DNA of 23,295 nucleotides, taken from the NCBI GenBank assembly GCA_964358175.1, contig CAYHOI010000023.1:1-23295 (forward strand), given 5' to 3'. The position numbers and the translations under genes are program-made. Below are positions 1 through 6,912 of the stretch, piece after piece. How positions within the stretch are numbered: the stretch's first letter is position 1; every line of letters begins with the position of its first letter. A model generated the notes under the pieces. The model saw only the letters and a list, made by a program, of their open reading frames with translations. It was not told where the DNA came from and searched no databases. The DNA comes from CAYHOI01 sp964358175 (GTDB lineage: Bacteria > Margulisbacteria > Riflemargulisbacteria > GWF2-35-9).

Positions 1-2
1 TT

Positions 3-326
3 TCTGTTGAAGATCAACAAAACAGGAAACGAATTGATGCTCTTCGAGAGGTTCCCGCGGCTGTTCGCTTTTTATCTTGTGAGCCTCTTATTGAAGATTT
101 GCAAGAACTTGATTTGAGAGGTATTCATTGGCTAATTACTGGTGGAGAGTCAGGGCCTCGTTCGCGGGTTATTGAAGCAGAATGGGTACGCCGTATCCGC
201 GATCAGGCACAAGAACAGAATGTTGCGTTTTTCTTCAAACAATGGGGCGGCACAAATAAGAAAAAAACAGGCAAGGTGCTAGATGGCCGAATATGGTGCG
301 AGGTACCTGAAAAAGCACTGCTCTAA
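3..326 (+). CDS. DUF5131 (phage Gp37/Gp68-like) protein, 5' end missing
   Basis: The reading frame is open from the left edge to a TAA at 324-326, so only the last 107 codons are present. The fragment contains SVEDQ, a stretch ending in FLSCEPL, then WLITGGESGPRSR, and near the end FFFKQWGG followed by LDGRIW. These are the hallmarks I associate with the C-terminal half of the DUF5131 or Gp37/Gp68 family. Members are found in phages, plasmids and genomic islands, often beside the 'three-Cys-motif partner' protein TcmP, and full-length proteins carry a cysteine motif near the N terminus that lies outside this window. The biochemical function is not established, so none is assigned. It is not an intact small ORF: an internal ATG at 99 exists, but the conserved family sequence continues upstream of it. 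It marks the edge of probable accessory DNA. Confidence 0.8.
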   Translation, partial: SVEDQQNRKRIDALREVPAAVRFLSCEPLIEDLQELDLRGIHWLITGGESGPRSRVIEAEWVRRIRDQAQEQNVAFFFKQWGGTNKKKTGKVLDGRIWCEVPEKALL

Positions 327-330
327 TATA

Positions 331-416
331 CTAAGACTTAATTGATTTTCGGATCAATTTTCCTTGTAGTGAGCGGTTCGACTCGCTCACCGTGACACCT
401 GTCGAGCTAGTCTTAG
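331..416. repeat. Branched inverted-repeat structure (cloverleaf-like)
   Basis: An outer 8-bp stem (ctaagact 331-338 with agtcttag 409-416) encloses three smaller hairpins. They are aattgat/atcaatt (340-346 with 353-359), gtgagcg/cgctcac (370-376 with 385-391, loop gttcgact) and gaca/tgtc (394-397 with 400-403). All pairings are exact in the sequence. The result is a multibranch fold that could be a structured RNA or, more likely, a miniature non-coding repeat. No family was recognised. Confidence 0.5.
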
Positions 417-451
417 TTATACTGAGTGGTCACTGAGTCCGCCGAAGTGCT

Positions 452-487
452 ATTGGTTTTCAGGTTTTTGAAAAACCGAAAATCAAT
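452..487. repeat. Strong hairpin with a 16-bp stem
   Basis: Bases 452-468 pair with 472-487 around a TGA triloop. There are 10 outer pairs including one G-T wobble, a bulged A at 462, then 6 inner pairs. The right arm (476-488) is also an exact 13-base inverted copy of aattgattttcgg at 340-352, linking this hairpin to the branched structure upstream. No T-tract follows on either strand, so a terminator role is unlikely. It may be the right end of one mobile or repeat unit spanning about 331-488. Confidence 0.5.
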
Positions 488-700
488 TCGGTCGAAGTAT
501 GTTTCCACGGCAATTATTTTCTAGCCCCTGTTTCAAAGTGTTAATGATACGCACAGGTGGACTTGCTATACTTTGAACGATGCTTCACTCCTTGTTCAGT
601 TTTTTGCTGATATGATTGTACACGAAGCCGAACGTCGTTGCGAGAATTCGCGACTAATCCCCCAAAAACTCATCGGTTACGATGATAGCCAGATCAACCA

Positions 701-729
701 TTGATTGCACTCCCCGTTTTCTGTACAAT
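701..729 (+). promoter_or_regulatory. Sigma-70-type promoter for lemA
   Basis: TTGATT at 701-706 and TACAAT at 724-729 are separated by exactly 17 bases. A Shine-Dalgarno sequence AAGGAGG follows at 745-751, six bases before the lemA ATG at 758. This gives a leader of about 22 bases. The fit to the housekeeping consensus is good on both boxes. Confidence 0.65.
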
Positions 730-757
730 GAATCCGATGAATTGAAGGAGGTTTGAT

Positions 758-1336
758 ATGAAAAAGACGCTTTGGATTATGTTAGCAGTTGTCGGCGTGA
801 TTGCCGCCATAGGGATTGCCTCTGTGCTCTGGTATTTTAATGTCAAGAATTCGCTGGTTATTCTTGACGAAGGGATTCAGACACAGTGGGCTCAAGTCGA
901 AAATCAACTTCAGCGCAGATACGACTTGATTCCGAATCTTGTGAACACCGCCAAGGGCTATGCGGGACACGAAAAGAGTGTCTTCCTCGGGATTGCCGAA
1001 TCCCGGTCGAAGCTTGCAGGTGCGAAAACCATAGACGAAAAAGTGGCTGCTTCCAATAAATTGGAAGGTGCCTTGAGCCGATTGCTGATGGTGGTTGAGA
1101 ATTATCCACAGCTCAAAGCCAATGAGAACTTTACCCGACTCATGGATGAGTTGGCTGGTGCTGAAAACAGATTATCCGTCGAACGCATGCGCTACAACGA
1201 GGCCATTAAAGTTTATAATATTCGAATTCGAACCTTTCCGGTTTCCGTTGTTGCACAGGGGATGGGGTTTGCCAAAAAGGCTCTCTTTACGGTTGAAGAA
1301 CAAGCTAAAGCGACTCCGCAGGTTAATTTTCAGTAG
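758..1336 (+). CDS. lemA: LemA family membrane-anchored protein
   Basis: The 192-residue protein has a short positively charged start followed by a hydrophobic segment at about residues 5-27, then the LemA core. Diagnostic parts include NSLVILDEGIQTQWAQVENQLQRR (read as two adjacent blocks), YDLIPNLVNTAKGYAGHE, the LEGALSRLL...VENYPQLKAN region and the late NEAIKVYNIRIRTFP block. LemA proteins are anchored in the membrane by one N-terminal helix, with a helical soluble domain. Their exact role is not settled. They often sit beside TPM-domain or M48 peptidase genes, but none is visible here. The start is fixed by AAGGAGG six bases upstream. The stop at 1334-1336 lies inside the 3' end of the convergent rnhA gene, giving a 14-base tail-to-tail overlap. 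Confidence 0.92.
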   Translation: MKKTLWIMLAVVGVIAAIGIASVLWYFNVKNSLVILDEGIQTQWAQVENQLQRRYDLIPNLVNTAKGYAGHEKSVFLGIAESRSKLAGAKTIDEKVAASNKLEGALSRLLMVVENYPQLKANENFTRLMDELAGAENRLSVERMRYNEAIKVYNIRIRTFPVSVVAQGMGFAKKALFTVEEQAKATPQVNFQ

Positions 1337-1787
1337 CTGTTAACAGTCTCTGTCGCTTAATCTGCTCGACAGCCAATTCATCACAACGATTGTTATGAGG
1401 ATTACTGTCATGCCCTTTCACCCACTGGAAAGTGACGCGGCGAGACTGTGTTAGAGCGTGGAGCCGTAGCCAGAACTCTTTATTTTTAACGGGTTGTTTG
1501 TTGCTATTTCGCCATTGGTTCTTCATCCACCCCTGTATCCATTCGGTAATGCCTTGTACGACATATTTGCTGTCCGAGTAGACTGTGGCTAAACAGTCTT
1601 CCTTCAAGGCCTCCAGCCCCTTGATGACGGCAAGCAGTTCCATTTGATTGTTGGTGGTGTCTGCCCTGTAGCCGGAAAGTTCCTTAACCGCCCCATCGCA
1701 TATGAGAATTGCTGCCCAACCACCAGGCCCTGGATTGCCACTGCAGGCGCCATCCGTGTAAATTGTAACGCCTTTAGTCATTGTCAT
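1323..1787 (-). CDS. rnhA: Ribonuclease HI
   Basis: This enzyme cuts the RNA strand of RNA-DNA hybrids, removing primers and R-loops. At 154 residues it matches the usual length of about 155. The catalytic carboxylates are all visible: D12 in YTDGACSGNPGPGGW, E50 in TNNQMELLAV, D72 in YSDSKYV and D136 in NNRCDELA. The loop histidine H126 lies in VKGHDSNP, and the basic handle region (WMKNQWRNSNKQPVKN) is present, as in bacterial type 1 enzymes. The chosen ATG is at 1787; a second in-frame ATG two codons later is equally possible, because neither has a strong Shine-Dalgarno sequence. The 3' end overlaps the convergent lemA gene by 14 bases. The gene diverges from the unknown gene at 2075. Confidence 0.96.
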   Translation of the reverse strand: MTMTKGVTIYTDGACSGNPGPGGWAAILICDGAVKELSGYRADTTNNQMELLAVIKGLEALKEDCLATVYSDSKYVVQGITEWIQGWMKNQWRNSNKQPVKNKEFWLRLHALTQSRRVTFQWVKGHDSNPHNNRCDELAVEQIKRQRLLTATEN

Positions 1788-1810
1788 GAAACTACCATTA
1801 CATCTGACTT

Positions 1811-1899
1811 GTCTTTTTGTCCGTCTTCTGCGTTGTGGAATCTTTCACATAGCCAAACTATGCGAAAGATTCCAAGCCTTGAAGCCAAATCAAAAATAC
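1811..1899. repeat. Long imperfect palindrome in the rnhA/2075 divergent gap
   Basis: The core arms 1836-1852 and 1858-1874 match at 16 of 17 positions around the 5-base loop ccaaa. Beyond a poorly paired middle section the arms meet again at 1811-1819 and 1891-1899 (8 of 9 paired). Each arm is thus about 42 bases. Because the genes on both sides point away from it, it cannot be a shared terminator. Its size and symmetry fit a miniature repeat element. The words ctgcgt at 1828-1833 and 1899-1904 also form a short direct repeat around the element. I do not recognise a named family. Confidence 0.55.
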
Positions 1900-2055
1900 T
1901 GCGTGATCTGTAAAGGTTATTTCGTTCCAATTCCTTAGAGGAAAGTGAAGTCTGCATTTTAACTATTTTGGTTGGAAATGAAAGCAGTGTCAATAATTTA
2001 AATGTCCCATAAATAACATAACCTAATTTTTCGATGAATACTTTTCTCTGTTTTG

Positions 2056-2066
2056 GGCGATATTAT
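2056..2066 (+). promoter_or_regulatory. Possible FliA (sigma-28) or sigma-70 -10 element
   Basis: GGCGATAT at 2056-2063 matches 7 of 8 bases of the sigma-D/sigma-28 -10 consensus GCCGATAT. The expected TAAA -35 box about 15 bases upstream is poor (AATA at 2037-2040). The overlapping TATTAT (2061-2066) could instead be a sigma-70 -10, but no good -35 is seen. Either way the transcript would begin only a few bases before the ATG at 2075, and no Shine-Dalgarno sequence is present. Confidence 0.3.
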
Positions 2067-2074
2067 GTGTAGAG

Positions 2075-3133
2075 ATGGATATTAACAACCTATTGGGAGC
2101 GGGGTCGGCTGGGGTTACGTCTGATAAGGACTTTCTCTCCGATACGCTCAAAGAAAATCAATCTCCATCGTTATCCTCTCTCCAAAAGAGCAGTATTCAG
2201 AAAACGCTGAGCCAACAATTCAAGGAAGTCGTTGCCCAACAAGCCACGGGGGAGATCTCGCCTGACCTCGAACCGGAGGTCAGTGAAGTCATCGTTGAGG
2301 AAGAGATCACGCAGACCTTCCCGCACCAAGAAAAACAAACCCAGGAGATCAAAAACTTCCTATCCCAGAAAGTCATTCAGCTGAACGCTAATGATCTGTC
2401 TGATGAGCTAGACGCCCTCATTGACCCGGACAGCAATCAAAAACGCCTTGAACAGATCGACAAGGACGAAAAGCTAGATTTTGAACTCAAGCAATCCTCT
2501 GAAAAGACAGAAATTACCGAAAAAACCACGGTTACCGGAGCTGCGACTCAACTCAACGCAAAATGGCTCAAACAAGCCCTCGTCGGCAACAAAACCCGTG
2601 ACGAAGTTGAATCTTCCGAGCTGGAAGACGAGATTAAAACCAATGAGACCCCTCCAAAACAGGAAACACAGCCAACGGGACAACTCTTAAGTCCTGAACG
2701 ACTTTCAGCACAGCAAAAATTATTTTCACTCAATATTCGCTCTGCTGTCAAATTCCTGAGAAACTTGAAATCCTTTAATCATCGATTTCTACCAGAGCTT
2801 GTTATTTATGAAGAAGAGTCAGGAATGGTAGACAGCGAAAAGACCTTAGAATGTCTTGGCTGGCAAGATGTCTCAAAGGTAAAAGAAACCTTTTATACTC
2901 AACTATCCAATGAAGCCCTCAATCAAATAAATGCTACCAAGCAAATTCTTAACAAGTCCGCTCAGGAGGGTCTTTCGGTATACCAGGGGCGACATCCGGT
3001 TCTGCAATGCAACCGTAATATCGTTGCGGTCGAGAATCTCACAGGGGAGTTAACTGTATTGGACTCTCTCAGCGACTTGAATCGTCTTCGGCTAGATGAT
3101 CATGTGATGACCGTCAACGGTTTGGCGACCTAA
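2075..3133 (+). CDS. Unknown protein, disordered N-terminal half
   Basis: I do not recognise this 352-residue protein. Residues 1 to about 210 are rich in Q, S, T, E and K, contain few hydrophobic blocks, and look largely disordered. The region holds acidic runs such as EVSEVIVEEEITQ. The C-terminal part, from about residue 210, looks folded: it begins with LFSLNIRSAVKFLRNLKSFN and ends with a beta-like segment around NRNIVAVENLTGELTVLDS. There is no signal peptide or membrane helix. The next gene starts on the base after the stop codon, so the two are almost certainly co-translated. A disordered polar N terminus is common in type III secretion substrates and hook-length proteins, and flagellar genes lie nearby, but that link is inference. 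The ATG at 2075 is chosen because it directly follows a plausible -10 element. Confidence 0.7.
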   Translation: MDINNLLGAGSAGVTSDKDFLSDTLKENQSPSLSSLQKSSIQKTLSQQFKEVVAQQATGEISPDLEPEVSEVIVEEEITQTFPHQEKQTQEIKNFLSQKVIQLNANDLSDELDALIDPDSNQKRLEQIDKDEKLDFELKQSSEKTEITEKTTVTGAATQLNAKWLKQALVGNKTRDEVESSELEDEIKTNETPPKQETQPTGQLLSPERLSAQQKLFSLNIRSAVKFLRNLKSFNHRFLPELVIYEEESGMVDSEKTLECLGWQDVSKVKETFYTQLSNEALNQINATKQILNKSAQEGLSVYQGRHPVLQCNRNIVAVENLTGELTVLDSLSDLNRLRLDDHVMTVNGLAT

Positions 3134-4147
3134 ATGGAGAACTCTCCAGCCTCCATTCAAACACCCTCTATCCGAGTCAATATCGGACAGGAACAAGCCG
3201 ATCAATTTCTAAATATTGTGCCCACTAAAGCTAAAATTAAAATTAGCATGGGAGCTGGTGACTCACAGGAAATCACAAGTGATGTAAGCCCGCTATCCAA
3301 GGACAAAGATGCACCCCAGCAACAAAACCGATTTGAGAGGCTGAACCTTTTGGAAAACCAAGAGGGTGACCTTGAGAGTCGTATCCAAGATGATATTATC
3401 AATGATTTCTTTAATGGGGAGGCCTATCTTGAATTATGTAATCTGATTCTTCTTGGAAATCTTGAGGACTTTAATCGTCTTGAAAAGCCAAAAAAGATAG
3501 AGTTTCTTATAAAGCTCTATCAGGATTCTGCTCCCGAGTCTGAAAAGATATTGGAAACTATTTTACCCTTTGTAGCGGCTCCGCTTATTCCACTGTCCTT
3601 TAAATTTTGCTCTCTCAATTACCTCAATCTTGCCAAAAAGGTCTCGCTTCTCAAGCGTCTTGCGCCGGAACAAGAAAAGCAGAGCGATCAAGCCATTATT
3701 CATCTTCTGCTATCAGAGGATACAACGCTGATTTCTCATCTGAATCAAACAACCTTGTCTCAACTCAGACAAAAAGAATATCTTGGGAATCTCTATTATT
3801 CTGATTTACTGAAAAACAGGATGAAGTTATCGAAAAACGATTTCAAAAAGCTCTCCGCCTTATCTGCCAAAATTACCACTATTTGCTACACACACTACTT
3901 GGAGAAAACCATTTCCCTTTTCAAGTTATCTCGTGAAGCACATGCTAGTCTCAATGAGAAGCTTCTGTCAGAAGTCGCAGGGCTTTCCAAGGGAGAGCGC
4001 AAACAGATTCTTCAGCGACTCCAGGCAACCAATACCCTCACAGCATCGTTTGAGACAAACAACCTTCTCAGCCCAGAGGCGGTGAAATCAAACATTGAAA
4101 TGATCCTTCAAGAAGCTTTGAAAATGAAGACGACCTTCAGTGACTAG
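3134..4147 (+). CDS. Unknown helical protein, partner of the upstream gene
   Basis: I do not recognise this 337-residue protein. About 85 polar residues with disordered character are followed by a strongly helical region (residues ~90-335) of repeated amphipathic helices, for example around YLELCNLILLGNLEDFNRL and IEFLIKLYQ. There is no signal peptide and no clear membrane helix. The ATG follows the previous TAA with no spacer and has no Shine-Dalgarno sequence, so translation probably depends on termination of the gene at 2075. Both proteins share a polar N-terminal section ahead of a folded C-terminal part. The stop overlaps the 3' end of the convergent dgt gene by 4 bases. Helical repeats suggest a protein-binding role, but this is only inference. 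Confidence 0.7.
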   Translation: MENSPASIQTPSIRVNIGQEQADQFLNIVPTKAKIKISMGAGDSQEITSDVSPLSKDKDAPQQQNRFERLNLLENQEGDLESRIQDDIINDFFNGEAYLELCNLILLGNLEDFNRLEKPKKIEFLIKLYQDSAPESEKILETILPFVAAPLIPLSFKFCSLNYLNLAKKVSLLKRLAPEQEKQSDQAIIHLLLSEDTTLISHLNQTTLSQLRQKEYLGNLYYSDLLKNRMKLSKNDFKKLSALSAKITTICYTHYLEKTISLFKLSREAHASLNEKLLSEVAGLSKGERKQILQRLQATNTLTASFETNNLLSPEAVKSNIEMILQEALKMKTTFSD

Positions 4148-5310
4148 CTTATGGATTCTTTTTCCACTTCGAAAATACGTTTATGCTCATCAATCACATA
4201 GTTATCAGTCATCATGGAGATGTAGTCCGCTATAACTCGGCCTATCGGTTCTCCCGCTTGAATCCGACTATATTCTTCTCCAGGCAACAATTCTGGACAG
4301 GCCTTAAATTGTTCAAAAAGCTCAGCAATAAAGCGCTTTCCTTTCACGGTCATTCTCACAATGCGATAGTCATGATAAAACCGTTCATAGAGGTATCGTT
4401 GTAGTTGTCCCAACTGTTTTTTTAAGCCAGCCGGATATTCAACGACTTTTTCTTTGCATTGATAGACCTCTTCTAGGGAGACGATCCCAAGCTCCGTCAA
4501 TCGTTTCTCGGTGTGACTGACAGCCTCTAGAACCATGAGGTTAATGAGGTAACGTACATTTAAAAATCTGCTTTGTGAAGCAGTGAGTTGGGAATACTGT
4601 CTCTGATTGTACGTGTGCGCTTCTTGCCAAAGATCAACCTCCTTAAATAACTCCGTTGGATCCAAAATCCCTGCCGACACTCCATCGTCAAGATCGTGGT
4701 TCACATAGGCCAACTGATCGGCCAGATTGACCACTTGCGCCTCAAGCGACGGGTACACTATTTGTGCAGGCTCTGTCCCTTCAGGATGATCAAAAGGTGT
4801 GAAGTGCTTCATCAACCCTTCTAAAACTTCGGCACTCAGGTTAAGTCCTGGAAAAGAAGGGTACTTGTTTTCCAGCATCTGCACCACTCGTTGGCTTTGA
4901 AGGTTGTGTTCAAAGCCACCCTCTCCCTTTAACAATTCATTTAACTGAGCCTCTCCAGCGTGCCCAAATGGTGTATGCCCTAAATCATGCGCCAATGCAA
5001 TTGCTTCGACTAAATCCTCACTGAGTCCGAGCATCCGGGAAATATGTCGAGCAATCTGGGCTACTTCTAAAGTATGCGTCAAACGTGTTCGAAAATGATC
5101 CCCCTCAAAGATCACGAAAACCTGTGTTTTATGCTTTAATCGACGAAATGCCTTGGAGTGGATAATCCGATCCCGATCCCGTTGGAAAGCTGTACGGAAG
5201 AGATCCGAAGCCTCGGGATATTCCCGTCCCCTGGAGGCCCCGGCTCGTACAGCATACGGCGCAAGCATCCGATCCTCCATTGTCTCGAAGTAGAGTCGAT
5301 CAAAAGCCAT
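4144..5310 (-). CDS. dgt: dGTPase-like HD-domain triphosphohydrolase
   Basis: Proteins of this family hydrolyse dNTPs (classically dGTP) to the nucleoside and tripolyphosphate, adjusting nucleotide pools. At 388 residues it fits the shorter 'dGTPase-like' bacterial group. Visible features are the conserved FRTAFQRDRDRIIHSKAFRR stretch (residues 38-57), LKHKTQVF, and the HD metal site: H79 in RTRLTHTLEV, H108-D109 in ALAHDLGHTPFGHAGE, and probably D198 in VNLADQLAYVNHDLDDG. H112 and H117 are also in place. It is the last gene of the chemotaxis transcription unit, five bases after the exported unknown protein, and its end overlaps the convergent gene at 3134-4147 by 4 bases. Which dNTP it prefers cannot be read from sequence. 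Confidence 0.92.
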   Translation of the reverse strand: MAFDRLYFETMEDRMLAPYAVRAGASRGREYPEASDLFRTAFQRDRDRIIHSKAFRRLKHKTQVFVIFEGDHFRTRLTHTLEVAQIARHISRMLGLSEDLVEAIALAHDLGHTPFGHAGEAQLNELLKGEGGFEHNLQSQRVVQMLENKYPSFPGLNLSAEVLEGLMKHFTPFDHPEGTEPAQIVYPSLEAQVVNLADQLAYVNHDLDDGVSAGILDPTELFKEVDLWQEAHTYNQRQYSQLTASQSRFLNVRYLINLMVLEAVSHTEKRLTELGIVSLEEVYQCKEKVVEYPAGLKKQLGQLQRYLYERFYHDYRIVRMTVKGKRFIAELFEQFKACPELLPGEEYSRIQAGEPIGRVIADYISMMTDNYVIDEHKRIFEVEKESIS

Positions 5311-5315
5311 AATAA

Positions 5316-6443
5316 CTATCTCGCCAACGCTTTCATATTGGCAGAAAGCACCACCCGGAAGTTTTGTATCGTCCTATTTGACGTCTCTGTGGGGAGACCA
5401 TTCCAAATACGTGTCAAATGTTCCAGGGTCTCGTTGTTCCCGATTCGCCCCGAAAGCCTGACTAGCGGCATCATTATACTCAGGTCCTCAAGATCTTTCT
5501 GCTCAGATAAAACTTCATTGATGAGATCCGTTAATTGAGCAAAGCCAGCGATGTACAGATAACAGATAAGATTAATTTTCGCTTTTAACTCTGGTTCGTG
5601 TTTGGCATAGTCATAAACAAGTTCCGAGAGCTGCTCTGAAAAGGGAGCTAAGATTTGTGCCTTTATGAGGGTCTCAGAACATGCATTCTGCGTAAGTTGC
5701 TTCAACGTAGCGTTCCAGTCGGATAAAGCCAACAAACGCGCCGCAAAAACGTCTTGTCCATTCGCGACCAGCTTCCCTTTAAAAAAGGCCTGTTGACGGA
5801 TATCCCCACGAAGATAATCCATCAGTATCGATGCGTCTGCCCAGGCATATTCACTTGAAAATTTTGACAGCAAAAGATTCACTGCATTTTTGGAATTATA
5901 TGCCTGATTTTCTATCCTTTCTTTCACAAAAAAAGTCCCAACAGGCTCCATGCCATAAACAGCGGGTAAGTAAATTCGATAATTAACCGTCCACTCAGCG
6001 GTCTCTTCATGTTTCTGCGGAGCAGGTTCATCAAAATAGGTCGAGATCTTTTCTGACGAAATAACGATAACGACATCAGCCGAAACAGGTGGAAGATCCG
6101 TTTTCCCCTCTTTATCAATAATAAATTTTATTGTTCGTCGTTGCTTCGCTGGAATTTTTTTAGACAGATGTATCGAAAGTTGCTCCGCCATAGCCTGCGA
6201 TGTTTTTAACCGGTGCAACTCACGATTTGTTTGAGAAAATTCCTTATCTATTGCTACGATACAAATTGTCTTATTTGGTTTATTGAAAAAATTACGAGCT
6301 ATCGCTTCACGGGATTCGTATTGTATCTTCAAATCGTTGAAATACTCCCTGAACTCTCCATAGGCAAGATTAGCCCACTGAAAACCTCCAAGGAGAAAAC
6401 TCCAAAGAAAAAACTTGAGCAGATTAAATTTCTTTAATTGCAA
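5316..6443 (-). CDS. Exported protein of unknown function in the chemotaxis operon
   Basis: I do not recognise this 375-residue protein. The N terminus has two lysines, a hydrophobic stretch (residues ~8-21) and a plausible signal peptidase site near AYG-E (residue 29), so it is probably exported. A middle alpha/beta-like region follows, for example ICIVAIDKEF and ADVVIVISSEKIS. The C-terminal ~180 residues look helical and repeat-like (DASILMDYLRGDIRQQAF; INLICYLYIAGFAQLTDLI), reminiscent of HEAT-type repeats. The only start that keeps the signal peptide whole is a TTG at 6441-6443, which lies 20 bases inside cheX. A GGGGGAT sequence lies about 13 bases upstream of it, so initiation may rely on coupling to cheX. 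dgt follows after five bases. A role in motility is suggested only by position. Confidence 0.75.
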   Translation of the reverse strand: MQLKKFNLLKFFLWSFLLGGFQWANLAYGEFREYFNDLKIQYESREAIARNFFNKPNKTICIVAIDKEFSQTNRELHRLKTSQAMAEQLSIHLSKKIPAKQRRTIKFIIDKEGKTDLPPVSADVVIVISSEKISTYFDEPAPQKHEETAEWTVNYRIYLPAVYGMEPVGTFFVKERIENQAYNSKNAVNLLLSKFSSEYAWADASILMDYLRGDIRQQAFFKGKLVANGQDVFAARLLALSDWNATLKQLTQNACSETLIKAQILAPFSEQLSELVYDYAKHEPELKAKINLICYLYIAGFAQLTDLINEVLSEQKDLEDLSIMMPLVRLSGRIGNNETLEHLTRIWNGLPTETSNRTIQNFRVVLSANMKALAR

Positions 6444-6897
6444 CGTTTACGAAAATATCCCCCAGATTCGTGTGAATTGGAACCACAACAGCTTCCTTGA
6501 GGACATTAGAGTCGTATAGCTCAAGATCATTACCTGTAAATATTGTTGGAGCCGAAATATCAAGATTTTTCCCATTATTATTGAGGATAGTGATAGCGCC
6601 TCCACAAACCATATTGGCCAACTCATTAATTGTGGAGCTAACCATGTAATCAAATTCATTAAAAGTCTCACCATTCATTCCACCTGCGATATTGAGGGCT
6701 GTTTGTTTACTCATATCAAAAACAACTCGCCCCTCAACACTACCAGTGATACCGATCAATGATGCACACCCATGTGAGGTCATCGGTGTTCCTACTCTTT
6801 TTACCAGCTGACCACGGGTAACTTGAAGGGAGGGAATGATCTCCTTTAAAACATTGCTAATAGAAACCAAAAACGGGTTAATATATTCTACGTTCAT
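6424..6897 (-). CDS. cheX: Chemotaxis phosphatase CheX
   Basis: CheX removes the phosphate from CheY-P, ending the signal to the flagellar motor. The 157-residue length matches the family. The catalytic ExxN motif is visible as E92 and N95 in STINELANMVCGGA, in the position expected for a CheC/CheX/FliY fold. A single ExxN motif, together with the family-typical first part (INPFLVSISNVLKEI), favours CheX over CheC, which usually has two. AGAAGGAG lies about six bases before the ATG. The gene sits 15 bases downstream of cheY, its likely substrate, and overlaps the following exported protein by 20 bases. In this operon CheX is the only visible phosphatase; no CheZ is present. Confidence 0.88.
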   Translation of the reverse strand: MNVEYINPFLVSISNVLKEIIPSLQVTRGQLVKRVGTPMTSHGCASLIGITGSVEGRVVFDMSKQTALNIAGGMNGETFNEFDYMVSSTINELANMVCGGAITILNNNGKNLDISAPTIFTGNDLELYDSNVLKEAVVVPIHTNLGDIFVNVAIKEI

Positions 6898-6912
6898 TGA
6901 ATGCTCCTTCTG

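Larger units (their letters stand above)
327..757. other. 431-base gap without a gene, rich in inverted repeats
   Basis: No convincing gene is visible on either strand. The left half (331-488) holds nested inverted repeats listed separately. Further right are an 8-base inverted repeat (ttcaaagt at 532-539 with actttgaa at 570-577), a hairpin at 637-654 (gttgcga/tcgcgac, loop gaat, one G-T pair) and a hairpin at 671-684 (catcg/cgatg, loop gtta). The last ~60 bases carry the lemA promoter and ribosome binding site. The segment 431-449 (cactgag...cgaagtg) looks like the short repetitive extragenic sequences with a CTGAG...CGAAG pattern common in many genomes. No run of T follows the hairpins, so simple terminators are not evident. 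Confidence 0.6.

Noticed and set aside
370..391. gttcgact loop resembling a tRNA T-arm inside a cloverleaf-like fold
   Set aside because: The stem register does not give a 7-base T loop closed by G-C, there is no CCA-compatible acceptor end, and the D and anticodon arms do not have tRNA geometry.
580..615. Very short ORF after an extended -10-like TGCTATACT at 564-572
   Set aside because: The frame closes after about 11 codons, no -35 box or ribosome site is present, and the peptide has no recognisable character.
1784..1993. Minus-strand open frame of 69 codons upstream of rnhA
   Set aside because: It consists largely of the long palindrome, has no ribosome binding site and overlaps the rnhA start; it looks like chance.
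5158..5538. Plus-strand open frame of 126 codons across the dgt/unknown junction
   Set aside because: It lies antisense to two well-supported genes and has no recognisable protein features or ribosome site.
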